Of a stretch of DNA of 64,000 bases, positions 1-9,278 are shown piece after piece. Source of the stretch: Ureibacillus composti (GTDB lineage: Bacteria; Bacillota; Bacilli; Bacillales_A; Planococcaceae); NCBI GenBank assembly GCA_030348875.1, contig JAUCEP010000002.1:4134501-4198500 (forward strand), in the 5' to 3' direction. The translations under genes and the position numbers were made by a program. Positions within the stretch are counted from its first letter, which is position 1. Every line of letters starts with the position of its first letter. The notes under the pieces are model-generated. The model saw only the letters and a list, made by a program, of their open reading frames with translations. It searched no databases and was not told the DNA's origin.

Positions 1-105
1 ATCATTTATTATTTTAATAATAGTTTTATATAGAAACATGTGAATACCACTTAGAACACTGCATATGATAAACTTATGCCAATTACTAAAAGTGAGGCAG
101 AAATT

Positions 106-1269
106 ATGGAATTTGAACAAATGAAAGAACAATTTTTAGAATATATAGATAAGAAGCAACTTGTTAATGCAACCATCAGTCAACCAAGACAAAAATCAAA
201 TGAAGTCAAACGAATAAAACTAAAACCAATTGAACTAAAAGGTGTATATCATATTCAAATTGAGTATCAGTATGAACGAATTTTAAAACATGAAAACGTT
301 ATACTTGAAAACTTTCCAGAAGCTTTTGATCAGTTTTTAGAAGGTTTCCGTCAAATACATGCACAATTTTCCCAAGAAACGGTTCATATTCAATTGTCGA
401 AAAAGAATAAAGTTTTATGGAAAAGTGAAAAAGGTAAAACGTCGAAACCTGTTGATTTATCGCATAATCGCAAAAAGAAGTATTTATTAGATGATTCAAC
501 TCCTTATCCGTTTTTGATCCGTTTGGGTGTACAAACAGAAGAAGGCAAAGTGAAAAAGCAAAAATTTGACAAATTCAAACAAATAAACCGTTTTGTTGAA
601 TTTATTGATGATGCATTAATTCACTTACCTCAAGATCGTGAAATCAGGATCCTTGATTTTGGTTCTGGAAAATCATATTTAACTTTCGCCTTATATCATT
701 ACTTAAAAATCGAAAAGGGTTTAAACATCCGTGTTACCGGACTTGATTTAAAGAAGGAAGTAATCGAAGAGTGTAATCAAATTGCTAAAGACCTACAATA
801 TGAAGATTTAGAGTTTTTAGTTGGTGATATTAATGATTATAATGATGAAACCTCTGTAGATATGGTAGTTACACTTCACGCTTGTGATGTAGCAACAGAT
901 ATGGCATTAGCTAGAGCTGTTCGCTGGGGAGCTAAAGTCATTTTAAGTGTTCCATGCTGTCAACATGAATTAAATCGTCAATTACATGCACCCTCACTTG
1001 AAGTCATGACACAACACGGATTAATTAAAGAACGTTTTGCTTCACTTGCAACCGATTCAATTCGTGCAGAAATATTAAAGCTTGTTGGATATGAAACCCA
1101 ACTTCTAGAATTTATAGATATAGAAAATACACCTAAAAACATCTTAATCCGTGCATACTATACAGGTAAAAAGCCTTCAAACGAACAATTTGCTCGATAC
1201 AACGCGTTTGTTGAGTTTTTATCGGCAAATCCATTCCTTCAAAACGAATTAAATGATCTTTTACCCTAA
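106..1269 (+). CDS. Class I SAM-dependent methyltransferase, Methyltransf_32-like
   Basis: Predicted cytosolic S-adenosylmethionine-dependent methyltransferase; the substrate is unknown. The Rossmann glycine motif FGSGKSYL lies near residue 185, followed by the acidic strand-2 end GLDLKKEV. A C-terminal HACDVATDMAL and a VPCCQHEL motif are typical of the METTL25/Methyltransf_32 group. The roughly 140 residues before the catalytic fold resemble no domain I know. An ATG at 76 is in frame, but I prefer the ATG at 106 because GTGAGG sits 8 nt upstream of it, while 76 has no Shine-Dalgarno. The gene is monocistronic and is followed by a hairpin terminator. The fold is certain; an RNA or protein target is only a guess. 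Confidence 0.8.
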   Translation: MEFEQMKEQFLEYIDKKQLVNATISQPRQKSNEVKRIKLKPIELKGVYHIQIEYQYERILKHENVILENFPEAFDQFLEGFRQIHAQFSQETVHIQLSKKNKVLWKSEKGKTSKPVDLSHNRKKKYLLDDSTPYPFLIRLGVQTEEGKVKKQKFDKFKQINRFVEFIDDALIHLPQDREIRILDFGSGKSYLTFALYHYLKIEKGLNIRVTGLDLKKEVIEECNQIAKDLQYEDLEFLVGDINDYNDETSVDMVVTLHACDVATDMALARAVRWGAKVILSVPCCQHELNRQLHAPSLEVMTQHGLIKERFASLATDSIRAEILKLVGYETQLLEFIDIENTPKNILIRAYYTGKKPSNEQFARYNAFVEFLSANPFLQNELNDLLP

Positions 1270-1299
1270 AAATTGTATTTCATAATGAACCCTATATTG

Positions 1300-1352
1300 G
1301 GCAAGTATAGTTAGTAGGTAAACCAACACCGAAGTCTTATACTTGCCTTTTT
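1300..1352 (+). terminator. Intrinsic terminator of the methyltransferase gene
   Basis: GGCAAGTATA and TATACTTGCC form a 10-bp stem with a 28-nt loop, followed by a T-run (TTTTTGGTTTT). It lies 30 bp after the stop codon. Confidence 0.7.
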
Positions 1353-1491
1353 GGTTTTAAAATTCCTAAGTAATATTACAGGAATGTAAATTTTGTTTAT
1401 TTCAACCAAATAAATATATAGATTTCGTAAATACTTTGTTATTCTATTATTGTTTTTGTTTATATTTTATTTACTATTCAGGAGGATTTAC

Positions 1492-2112
1492 ATGTTTAAT
1501 TCGAAAAAGACAGACCCTTTCTTTGTTGCTTTACACAAGATTGCTGAGAATATGAGGGAAGCTATACACTATGCTAACGATTTTAAAATCGAAACAGTCG
1601 CAGATTTAAAAGAGTTAAGTATTAAAATGAAACAATACGAAACTGATGGAGATAAATTAATTCATGAACTAATCGTAATGTTGAATAAGTCATTTATGAC
1701 TCCGATTGAACGTGAAGACATTTTAGCGTTAGCAAATAAAATGGACGACGTCTTAGATGGAGCTGAGCATTGTATCGCTCACTTTGAAATGTTCTCATTT
1801 GTTGAAGTAGATCAATCAATGCGTACTTTCATGGAGTTCATTTCTAAAAGTGCAGATGAAATTGTTGCAGCTACTGAACATCTAAACAAAAAAGACTTAC
1901 CATCAATGCGTAAACATATTATCTTGATTAAAGACTACGAACGCGAATGTGACGAAGTATCTCGTTCTTCGATTAAACAATTGTTCCTTAACGAGAAAGA
2001 TCCTATCCGTTTAATCAAATTTAGAGATATTTACGATCAATTGGAAGAAGTTGCAGATTATTGTCAAGATGTAGCAAATACTCTTGAAACAATTATCATG
2101 CGTAACGCGTAG
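1492..2112 (+). CDS. ykaA: DUF47 / PhoU-like Pit accessory protein (YkaA)
   Basis: All-helical DUF47 protein of 206 residues, the PhoU-like partner that accompanies Pit-type phosphate transporters and is thought to modulate them at the inner face of the membrane. Motifs visible are ETDGDKLIHELI, PIEREDILALANKMDDVLDG and a C-terminal DIYDQLEEVADYCQDVANTLE, which carry the acidic E/DxxxD positions of the PhoU metal-binding helices. The ATG at 1492 has a perfect AGGAGG 8 nt upstream; an in-frame ATG at 1450 would add 14 hydrophobic residues without a ribosome site. It is 12 bp upstream of pit and clearly co-transcribed, as in B. subtilis ykaA-pit. Confidence 0.93.
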   Translation: MFNSKKTDPFFVALHKIAENMREAIHYANDFKIETVADLKELSIKMKQYETDGDKLIHELIVMLNKSFMTPIEREDILALANKMDDVLDGAEHCIAHFEMFSFVEVDQSMRTFMEFISKSADEIVAATEHLNKKDLPSMRKHIILIKDYERECDEVSRSSIKQLFLNEKDPIRLIKFRDIYDQLEEVADYCQDVANTLETIIMRNA

Positions 2113-2124
2113 GTGGAATGTTAA

Positions 2125-3141
2125 ATGGATACAATAATACTTTTAACAATATTAGTCGTAATTTTTGCGCTTTCATTCGACTTTATTAATGGCTTCCATG
2201 ATACAGCAAATGCAATTGCCACTTCTGTTTCAACACGTGCATTACCGCCAAGAGTAGCTGTATATTTAGCTGCAATTATGAACTTTATCGGTGCAATTAC
2301 ATTTGTGGGAGTTGCAAAAGCTATTGCAAAAGATATCGTGGACCCCTTTGCTTTAAATGTGGGTGCTAACGATACAACAGGAACAGTGGTTATTTTAGCT
2401 GCCCTTTTATCTGCGATTACTTGGAACTTATTAACTTGGTATTATGGAATTCCATCGAGTTCATCGCATACGTTAATCGGTTCAATTGCAGGTGCTGCAA
2501 TTGCCGCAGCCGGATTTAACATTTTGAATTATAAAGGATTTGTATCGATCCTCGAGGGATTAATTTTATCTCCTTTTATAGCTTTAGCAATGGGCTTCAT
2601 TGTCATGTCATTATTTAAAGTAATGTTTAAAAATTTAAATCTTTATCGAACAAATAGAGGTTTTCGTACATTACAGATATTTACTGCAGCCCTTCAATCT
2701 TTTACACACGGTACAAACGATGCTCAAAAAGCAATGGGGATTATTACGATGGCTTTAATAGCAGCAGGTTTACAAACAAGCGACGAAGTACAAGAGTGGG
2801 TTCGAATTTCCTGTGCCATTGCCATGGGTCTTGGTACTTCAGTAGGTGGATATAAGATCATCAAAACCGTTGGTGGTAAAATTATGAAAATCCGACCAGT
2901 AAATGGGGCGGCGGCTGACCTTGCTTCAGCTTCAGTTATTTTCGGTGCCACATTAATACATTTACCAGTATCAACGACTCATGTTATTTCTTCAGCTATT
3001 ATGGGTGTAGGTTCAGCTCAACGAGTGAAAGGTGTTAAATGGGGAGTTGCCCGTAAAATCGTCCTTACATGGATTATTACAATGCCAATCTCAGCAATAA
3101 TGGCCGGAATAATCTTTACCGTCTTAAATTTATTTTTTTAA
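2125..3141 (+). CDS. pit: Low-affinity inorganic phosphate transporter Pit
   Basis: PHO4/Pit family secondary transporter that imports (metal-)phosphate with protons across the cytoplasmic membrane. Its 338 residues form about ten hydrophobic segments with the two inverted-repeat signatures of the family: GFHDTANAIATSV near residue 23 and THGTNDAQKAMG near residue 195. A second-half PSSSSHTLIGS and VSTTHVISSAIMG repeat the symmetry. Length matches the B. subtilis protein (about 333). It starts 12 bp after ykaA with GGTGG upstream, and the two-gene unit ends at two successive terminators. Confidence 0.96.
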   Translation: MDTIILLTILVVIFALSFDFINGFHDTANAIATSVSTRALPPRVAVYLAAIMNFIGAITFVGVAKAIAKDIVDPFALNVGANDTTGTVVILAALLSAITWNLLTWYYGIPSSSSHTLIGSIAGAAIAAAGFNILNYKGFVSILEGLILSPFIALAMGFIVMSLFKVMFKNLNLYRTNRGFRTLQIFTAALQSFTHGTNDAQKAMGIITMALIAAGLQTSDEVQEWVRISCAIAMGLGTSVGGYKIIKTVGGKIMKIRPVNGAAADLASASVIFGATLIHLPVSTTHVISSAIMGVGSAQRVKGVKWGVARKIVLTWIITMPISAIMAGIIFTVLNLFF

Positions 3142-3150
3142 CTAAAGGAT

Positions 3151-3184
3151 AGGTGTTGATAGATTTTTATTCGACACCTTTTTA
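3151..3184 (+). terminator. Intrinsic terminator after pit
   Basis: AGGTGTTG pairs with CGACACCT (one G-U pair) around a 13-nt loop, followed by TTTTT, 10 bp after the pit stop codon. Confidence 0.75.
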
Positions 3185-3210
3185 CATAGAATATTTGTGA
3201 AATATAAAAA

Positions 3211-3245
3211 TGAGCTTGAATAAAATTTCAAGCTCATTTTTATTA
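3211..3245. terminator. Bidirectional terminator between convergent genes
   Basis: Perfect 10-bp stem TGAGCTTGAA/TTCAAGCTCA with a 6-nt loop. A-run on the left and T-run on the right let it serve both pit and the convergent minus-strand gene ending at 3261. Confidence 0.85.
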
Positions 3246-3260
3246 TTGATCTGGTATTTT

Positions 3261-3722
3261 TTATTGTTTCAATCGAAATCCTTCTTCTCGTAAGTAATCA
3301 AGTGCTGCCTCTTTTGACCCAAAACTTTCTTCTAAATTATTATTAAAATAAACATTCCAGTTACGTTTTTCATAAACGAGCTCTAATTTCGTTCCTTCCC
3401 TAGAACTCCATACCTCTACAATTGGTTGTTCATCGATTTCTTCTGACAGATAGTTGATTGAATCTGTAATAATCTCTTTTAACTCAACTTCACTAAAGTC
3501 TCGAATATTTACTAAGCCCTTATCATTTGCTATAGGTTCATATTTTAATAAATCCCCAACATAGACAAAACCATTGCCATTCGGATGTAGTTTTTCTACC
3601 ACAATAGACTTCTCAAATAAAGTTTCTTCATAATGATAATTTAAACGATTCAGGGAAATTTCCTTTTTCGTTAGTTGTGGAAACGACTCAATAATCGCTT
3701 GTTTTTGTTCGAATGTTAGCAT
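3261..3722 (-). CDS. Conserved-looking hypothetical protein, 153 aa
   Basis: I do not recognise the family. The protein is soluble, acidic, and alternates predicted strands and helices (LHPNGNGFVYVGDL near residue 50; a C-terminal EAALDYLREEGFRLKQ). It has no signal peptide or membrane segment. The ATG at 3722 follows AGAGGA at 7 nt; an in-frame ATG at 3740 would absorb that ribosome site into the coding region and is less likely. It is read toward pit and may share a transcript with the AI-2E gene upstream, since the gap is only about 90 bp. Confidence 0.7.
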   Translation of the reverse strand: MLTFEQKQAIIESFPQLTKKEISLNRLNYHYEETLFEKSIVVEKLHPNGNGFVYVGDLLKYEPIANDKGLVNIRDFSEVELKEIITDSINYLSEEIDEQPIVEVWSSREGTKLELVYEKRNWNVYFNNNLEESFGSKEAALDYLREEGFRLKQ

Positions 3723-3813
3723 GTTGGTTCCTCTTTTCACTTTTTTCTCTCTTAGTACCTCTGTTCATAAGAAAACAGCACACCAAGCGGTATACTGTAA
3801 CTTTCCTATAATA

Positions 3814-4893
3814 TCAAACATTTTTCGTGGCTGCTTCTTTAATCTTTTTACGTTCTTCATAAACATTTTTCACAATAACTTTAATGACTGCATAGGTCGG
3901 AATCCCAATAATAATAGCAATAAACCCACCAAGATTTCCCGCTGCAAGGACGATTGTAATAACTGTTAACGGGTGTATATCAAGGGATTTACCCATAATA
4001 TTCGGTGTAATAAGGTTACTTTCGATTTGTTGCGCCACAAGAGTAATGACACACACCCAAATCACTAATATCGGGTCTTGTATAACTGCAACGACAACTG
4101 CCGGTGCTAATGAAATCCATGGTCCTACAAAAGGAATCATATTCATAAAGAATGCGAAAATTGCCAATAACAATGAATATTCTAATCCAATAATTAAATA
4201 CCCAATTAAGACCATTAATGCGAGTATATAGCTAACTAATACTTGCCCCTGTACATAGTGACGTAAGGCTGAATCTATATCTGCTAACGTTTCTTTTACC
4301 CATGTACGACGTTCTCCTGAAAAGAGATTGTATATATTGGGCGCAAACTTCTCGTGATCCTTTAACATATAGATAAAGAAAAATGGCACAAGAATTAATG
4401 TAAATGTTACAGATACAACCCCACTAACAATCGTTACAACATATTTACTTCCTGTTACAGCAATATTCTGGATTGAGTTAGAAACTGAATCTACAAAGTT
4501 TTCAACTTGTGGAGGGAGGGTGTCTTTATTTTCAAGTACAATGTTTGCTGTATCCATTATTTTATCTCCAATATAAGGAGCATTTTTTACTAAGTTATCC
4601 ACTTGAGTGGAGATTGGATTCCCAATTAATAAGAGAAGCCCTGTCACTAGCCCTGCCAAAACTAAAACAATGGCGGAAATACTCCCCCACCTTGGAAGTC
4701 CTCGTTTTTCTAGCCATCGCTGTACAGGTTCTGTTATGTAATATAGAACGCCACCCAATAATAATGGCACAAATATTGTTTTTATTATGATAATAAGAGG
4801 GTTAAAAATCCATTGGACCTCAACTACATATTTTAAGATTAAAAGAGATATTAATATACCTACTCCTACTTGAAACCATACTTTTTTCGTCAT
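3814..4893 (-). CDS. AI-2E family transporter (PF01594)
   Basis: Integral membrane protein of 359 residues with the usual eight hydrophobic segments: two near the N-terminus, a soluble stretch of about residues 90-150 (TQVDNLVKNAPYIGDKI), then a C-terminal bundle with FFMNMIPFVGPWIS and the QQIESNLITPNIMGKSLDIHPL loop typical of the family. Members range from TqsA-like autoinducer-2 exporters to sodium/lithium antiporters and unknowns, so the substrate cannot be assigned. Start supported by AAAGGAGTGAG before ATG 4893. The tail KKIKEAATKNV is charged and cytoplasmic. Confidence 0.88.
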   Translation of the reverse strand: MTKKVWFQVGVGILISLLILKYVVEVQWIFNPLIIIIKTIFVPLLLGGVLYYITEPVQRWLEKRGLPRWGSISAIVLVLAGLVTGLLLLIGNPISTQVDNLVKNAPYIGDKIMDTANIVLENKDTLPPQVENFVDSVSNSIQNIAVTGSKYVVTIVSGVVSVTFTLILVPFFFIYMLKDHEKFAPNIYNLFSGERRTWVKETLADIDSALRHYVQGQVLVSYILALMVLIGYLIIGLEYSLLLAIFAFFMNMIPFVGPWISLAPAVVVAVIQDPILVIWVCVITLVAQQIESNLITPNIMGKSLDIHPLTVITIVLAAGNLGGFIAIIIGIPTYAVIKVIVKNVYEERKKIKEAATKNV

Positions 4894-5021
4894 TTATACT
4901 CACTCCTTTCATTAGTGTTTCTCATACATTTCCTTCCTATTCAACCATTATAGAACTATTTACGTAAACTACGATAGAAAGTTGTCAAAAAAAAAACATT
5001 TACTTAATAAATACAAATGAA

Positions 5022-5048
5022 AACCTCTCGGATTTCATCCAAGAGGTT
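5022..5048 (-). terminator. Intrinsic terminator of pepF
   Basis: AACCTCT/AGAGGTT stem with an inner GGA/TCC pairing; on the minus strand it is followed by TTTCATTTG. It lies 17 bp beyond the pepF stop codon. Confidence 0.65.
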
Positions 5049-5064
5049 CATTTTACTAGAATCC

Positions 5065-6762
5065 TTATAATTTTTCATCTTCCACTGAATTTAAATATTC
5101 TTCAATAGCACCGATCACAGATTCGATACACCCTTTCTCAAATGGCGAAATGAGTCCTGCTTCTTCAACCAATTTCGTAAAGGACATGGAACCCCCTAAT
5201 TGACAAAGGTGAATATAATCCTTCCAAGCATCATCAAAGTTTTCTCTTGAGCGTTTCCAAAATTGGAACGCACAGACTTGGGCTAATGTATAGTCGATAT
5301 AGTAAAATGGACTAGCATAAATATGACCTTGACGTTGCCAGAATCCGCCTTGCTCTAAGTATTCATATCCATCATAGTCACGGTGTGGTAAATATTTAGC
5401 TTCAATTTCCTTCCAAGCCTGTTTACGCTCCGCTGGTGTCATCGTTGGATTTTCATAAACTACGTGCTGAAATTCATCAACTGAAACACCATATGGTAAA
5501 AATAATAAGGCACTGCTTAAATGAGCGAATTTATACTTCTCAGTATCATCTTTAAAAAATAGCTCCATCCATGGCCAAGTGAAAAACTCCATACTCATCG
5601 AATGGATTTCTGCAGATTCATATGTTGGCCATAGATACTCAGGAATGCCAATGTTACGGCTTGAGTATACTTGAAAAGCATGACCAGCTTCATGGGTAAG
5701 TACATCAATATCTCCAGAAGTTCCATTAAAGTTTGAGAAAATGAATGGCGAATCATAGTTTTCGATAAAAGTACAATAGCCACCACTTTCTTTTCCCTTT
5801 TTAGCTTCTAAATCCATCAGCTCGTGTTGAATCATAAAATTAAAGAACTCTCCTGTTTCAGGAGATAGCTCTTCATACATCTTTTTACCGTTCTCAACAA
5901 TCCAAGATGACTCTCCTTTAGGTTTCGCATTACCTGATAAAAAGTTAAGACCTTCATCATAAAACTTAAAATCATCAATTCCTATACGTTTAGCTTGTCT
6001 TTCATAAAGTTTTGTTGCTAACGGAACAATAAATTCACGAACTTGTTCTCTATATTTCTTTACCATTTCTGCATTATAGTCAATACGATTCATATTTATA
6101 TAACCCAGTTCGACATAGTTTTTATAACCTAATGTTGTCGCAATTTGATGACGCAGTTTTACAAGTTGATCAAAAATATGATCAAACTTATCTCCGTTTT
6201 CAGCGAAAAAGTTAAAACGCGTTTTCATTGCTTGTTTACGCACTTCTCGGTCCGTAGACTCTGCATAAGGCGCTAGTTGAGCAAGGGTTAGGGTTTTCCC
6301 ATCAAATTCAATTTGTGCTGAAGCAACTAATTTACTATACTCCGAAACAAGTTTATTTTCCTTTTGCATCAATTCAATTATTTTTGGAGAGAAAGCCTTA
6401 ATTTGATTTTCAGCCAAAGCAAATAGTTGAGTTCCCCACTTTTCTTCCAGTTGCTGACGGAAAGGCGATTTTACTAGTTCCTGATAATACTCAAATACAA
6501 TTTCTTCAACTTGAGGTGATATATCATCTAAATAATCACGTTCGTTTTGGTAATATTCATCGTTTGTATCAATTGAAGCACGTATATAGACTAAATTGGC
6601 TTGTGTAGAAAAGTTATTGCGGAATGCATTAATTTTTTCTATTACTTCACTTTGCGCTTCTACTGATGTTGCTTGTTTGAATTGGTCTACTAATACACGT
6701 ACATCCTTTTTTAACTCTTCTAAATTAGGGCGTTTATATTCATACTCCTTAAATGTAACCAT
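5065..6762 (-). CDS. pepF: Oligoendopeptidase F, M3 zinc metallopeptidase
   Basis: Cytosolic thimet-type zinc endopeptidase of 565 residues that cleaves short peptides, probably those imported by the Opp system. The HEAGHAF zinc-binding motif lies near residue 357, followed by the second zinc ligand region PTYESAEIHSMSMEFF, where the Glu after ESA is the third ligand. The C-terminal YYIDYTLAQVCAFQFW is diagnostic of the PepF/M3B group. Start ATG 6762 has AAGGGG 8 nt upstream. Single-gene unit with its own terminator. Confidence 0.95.
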   Translation of the reverse strand: MVTFKEYEYKRPNLEELKKDVRVLVDQFKQATSVEAQSEVIEKINAFRNNFSTQANLVYIRASIDTNDEYYQNERDYLDDISPQVEEIVFEYYQELVKSPFRQQLEEKWGTQLFALAENQIKAFSPKIIELMQKENKLVSEYSKLVASAQIEFDGKTLTLAQLAPYAESTDREVRKQAMKTRFNFFAENGDKFDHIFDQLVKLRHQIATTLGYKNYVELGYINMNRIDYNAEMVKKYREQVREFIVPLATKLYERQAKRIGIDDFKFYDEGLNFLSGNAKPKGESSWIVENGKKMYEELSPETGEFFNFMIQHELMDLEAKKGKESGGYCTFIENYDSPFIFSNFNGTSGDIDVLTHEAGHAFQVYSSRNIGIPEYLWPTYESAEIHSMSMEFFTWPWMELFFKDDTEKYKFAHLSSALLFLPYGVSVDEFQHVVYENPTMTPAERKQAWKEIEAKYLPHRDYDGYEYLEQGGFWQRQGHIYASPFYYIDYTLAQVCAFQFWKRSRENFDDAWKDYIHLCQLGGSMSFTKLVEEAGLISPFEKGCIESVIGAIEEYLNSVEDEKL

Positions 6763-6781
6763 CTTACATCCCCTTCCATTT

Positions 6782-7031
6782 TACTAATCAATTACGCCTT
6801 GGAGTAATTGCGTCCGGATTTTGAATTGTGTGTAGGCCTACAGGATGTATGTCAGTTAGCCGTTGTCGCACGTCTGCGACGGTCTTATGCTAACTGCCCT
6901 TTTAACTCCTCTAAAAATCCATGACATCCGCCGGAGGCTCTATCTTCATTCAGTTGAATTGCTGAATGAAGATCACTATCTACTAAATAGTATTGACCAA
7001 ATGATGATTGATTACAACTTTGAGGGTTGTG
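6782..7031 (+). repeat. Degenerate dispersed repeat, copy A, with internal hairpin
   Basis: Non-coding segment between pepF and ydcF. The motif GTCCGGATTTTGAATTGT at about 6806-6823, then TAGGC, then GTCAGTTAGCCGTTGTC at about 6851-6867, recurs in diverged form on the opposite strand at 28.85-28.97 kb. Inside, AGTTAGC...GCTAACT encloses GTCGCA/TGCGAC, giving a large cruciform-capable hairpin at about 6854-6898. A 61-codon open frame crosses it but has no ribosome site and resembles no protein I know, so I treat it as a repeat rather than a gene. Its right end abuts the ydcF stop codon. Confidence 0.55.
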
Positions 7032-7607
7032 CTACCGTCCAACGATGACTGCTTTTATCAATGCGAACCTTTCCCGATTTCTCAACTTTCTTTCAACTAC
7101 TCTTGGCGTTTTTGCTTCCACAACATCCACATCTAAATTAAGATGCTGTGCAATAAATTGTGCTCGCGCTAAATGAAAATCACTTGAAATAATGGTTACT
7201 TTCGAAGTATTTTGTGGTAGAAGCCTTTTAGAAAAAAGTAGATTTTCGTAAGTTGAAGTAGAAGCGTCTTCACGAATTAGCCTCTCTTTTTCAATACCAG
7301 CTTCCAATAGGTATGTATACATCATATCCGCTTCACTTACTGGTTCATCTTCCCCTTGCCCACCTGACAGAATTACTTTAACGTGTGGGTACTTCAATAA
7401 ATATTCCTCGGCTGCCACAATTCGATATTGTAATGCTAGACTCGGAATCCCTTCTTCTCTGACCTTTGCCCCAAGAATTATGGCATATTCATTTGTTCCA
7501 TCAGCCTTTGGTTCTGCACCATGCTTCATGATTGTTTCAGTCCAGAAATACATTGCAACGCCAGTAGCTAATAACATACCTATAATCATAAACACCCATT
7601 TCCTCAT
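7032..7607 (-). CDS. YdcF family protein (DUF218)
   Basis: Membrane-anchored protein of 191 residues: one N-terminal transmembrane helix (residues 4-24), then an extracellular DUF218 domain. Family landmarks are AIILGAKV, VILSGGQG, SEADMMYTYLLEAGIEKERLIREDAST and the TSTYENLLFSKRLL helix with IISSDFHLARA. SanA/YdcF relatives are linked to envelope integrity, but the biochemical activity is unsettled. Start ATG 7607 has GGGGCGATGA directly upstream. The C-terminus (VIVGR) is flush with the repeat on its left, so the gene may have been trimmed or extended by that element. Confidence 0.85.
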   Translation of the reverse strand: MRKWVFMIIGMLLATGVAMYFWTETIMKHGAEPKADGTNEYAIILGAKVREEGIPSLALQYRIVAAEEYLLKYPHVKVILSGGQGEDEPVSEADMMYTYLLEAGIEKERLIREDASTSTYENLLFSKRLLPQNTSKVTIISSDFHLARAQFIAQHLNLDVDVVEAKTPRVVERKLRNRERFALIKAVIVGR

Positions 7608-7883
7608 TCATCGCCCCAATACGATTATCCAACTACACAAAGAAGAAATTATCCAATAGAGCCACTACATGAAGTTACCGAGGTAGTTTACGTTTATTGA
7701 CCCTCTTTACTAACAATGCAGATCTCGGATTATGGCCATAGTCTATACAATCATTCATGTCATCATATGATTACCCTATCCCTTCTAATGCATGTTCTAC
7801 TAAAGAACAACCGCAAATGCTAGATACTCTATTGAAGATATTAAGAAGTTAGCAGCGCTGAAATTAGATAGCCTATTTAACTG
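7608..7883. other. Non-coding gap without recognisable features
   Basis: About 275 bp between ydcF and the arsB terminator. Stop codons are dense in all frames and I see no promoter of note, RNA fold or repeat beyond simple AT-rich sequence. The ydcF promoter must lie here. Confidence 0.5.
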
Positions 7884-7918
7884 AAAAAGGCGTAGATTCC
7901 CCACATGGGAACTACGCC
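7884..7918 (-). terminator. Intrinsic terminator of arsB
   Basis: GGCGTAG/CTACGCC stem extended by TTCCC/GGGAA, with a T-run on the minus strand. Confidence 0.85.
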
Positions 7919-7930
7919 ATCATTTGTTTC

Positions 7931-9226
7931 TCATCTTATTATTAATAACCATATATACAAACTTGCTAAGGTAATGAATAACGTAGGAATTGTACAAACA
8001 AAGCCTATTTTAAAATAACTACCCCAACTAATCTTAACACCTTTTTGACTTAAAACATGTAGCCAGAGAAGAGTTGCTAAAGAGCCAATTGGTGTAATTT
8101 TTGGACCAAGGTCAGAACCAATAACATTTGCGTAAATTAGTGCTTCTCTAATAACTCCAGTGGCACTTGTATCTGAAATTGCTATTGCATCAATCATCAC
8201 TGTTGGTAGATTATTCATTACAGATGATAAAAAGGCTGCTAAAAATCCCATCACAAAAGTACTTGCTAACAATCCATGGTCTACAGCTACTTGCAATACA
8301 TTTGAAAGTAATGATGTTAAACCAACATTCTGCAACCCATAAACCACAACATACATACCGATAGAGAAAAATACGATATTCCACGGTGCACCTTTAATAA
8401 CACGTTTTGTACTAACATAATCACTTCGTCTAGCGAGTAATAAAAATACAAGTGCGATTCCAAATAGAACAAATGAAACAGGGATTTTAAAGAACTCATT
8501 TGAGAAAAACCCGACCACTAGTGTCCCCAATAAAAACCAAGATAATCGAAATAGCGTTTTATCCCGTATTGCTTCACTAGGTACTTTAAGTTGTGCCAAA
8601 CTATATGTACGTGGAATTGATTTTCTAAAATAAAGATATAGAACCGAAATACTTGCAATAAGTGAGAATAAGTTAGGGATTACCATAACAATCGCATACT
8701 CCATAAAGCTTATTCCAAAAAAGTCAGCTGAAACAATATTTACTAAATTACTAATGATTAGTGGTAATGAAGTTGTATCTGCAATGAAACCACTTGCTAT
8801 TATAAATGGAAATACCATTTTCTCTGTAAAGTTTAAGTTTCGAACCATTGAAAGTACAATAGGTGTCAGTATTAAAGCAGCTCCATCATTAGCAAAAAAC
8901 GCGGAAACAATGGCGCCAAGCACAATGATCAATACAAACATTCGAACCCCATTTCCTTTTGCAATACGAGCCATATGAAGAGCTGCCCATTCGAAAAATC
9001 CAATTTCATCTAATATTAACGAAATTAGAATAATTCCTATAAACGAAATGGTGGCATTCCAAACAATACTCGTTACTTTAATAACATCTGCGAAACTTAC
9101 GACACCAACTAACAAAGCAATCAATGCACCAATACAGGCGGACCATCCAATTGATAAATTCCTTGGTTGTACGATGACGAAAAATAATGTAACTAAAAAT
9201 ATGATCAGTGCTAATATCGCTTCCAC
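7931..9226 (-). CDS. arsB: ArsB arsenite/antimonite efflux permease
   Basis: Twelve-helix ion transporter of 431 residues closely resembling plasmid-type staphylococcal ArsB. Matching stretches include the N-terminal block around [20 protein letters not shown], then [38 protein letters not shown] and the late [13 protein letters not shown] motif. It exports arsenite using the membrane potential, or ATP when coupled to ArsA. Neither arsR nor arsC adjoins it, so this is an orphan pump with no visible arsenic-responsive control. The start codon has GGAGGATTAGAG upstream on the minus strand. Confidence 0.92.
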   Translation of the reverse strand: MEAILALIIFLVTLFFVIVQPRNLSIGWSACIGALIALLVGVVSFADVIKVTSIVWNATISFIGIILISLILDEIGFFEWAALHMARIAKGNGVRMFVLIIVLGAIVSAFFANDGAALILTPIVLSMVRNLNFTEKMVFPFIIASGFIADTTSLPLIISNLVNIVSADFFGISFMEYAIVMVIPNLFSLIASISVLYLYFRKSIPRTYSLAQLKVPSEAIRDKTLFRLSWFLLGTLVVGFFSNEFFKIPVSFVLFGIALVFLLLARRSDYVSTKRVIKGAPWNIVFFSIGMYVVVYGLQNVGLTSLLSNVLQVAVDHGLLASTFVMGFLAAFLSSVMNNLPTVMIDAIAISDTSATGVIREALIYANVIGSDLGPKITPIGSLATLLWLHVLSQKGVKISWGSYFKIGFVCTIPTLFITLASLYIWLLIIR

Positions 9227-9240
9227 TCTAATCCTCCATA

Positions 9241-9271
9241 AAAAATCCAGTAGCTATAATGCTACTGGATT
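9241..9271 (-). terminator. Intrinsic terminator of the YebC-type gene
   Basis: Perfect 11-bp stem AATCCAGTAGC/GCTACTGGATT with a 6-nt loop and T/A runs on both sides; located between the yeeI-like stop and the arsB start. Confidence 0.9.
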
Positions 9272-9278
9272 TTTTCAA

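Noticed and set aside
6863-7048. 61-codon plus-strand ORF between pepF and ydcF
   Set aside because: No ribosome site, overlaps the ydcF stop codon and lies inside the dispersed repeat; its sequence is explained by the hairpin and repeat blocks.
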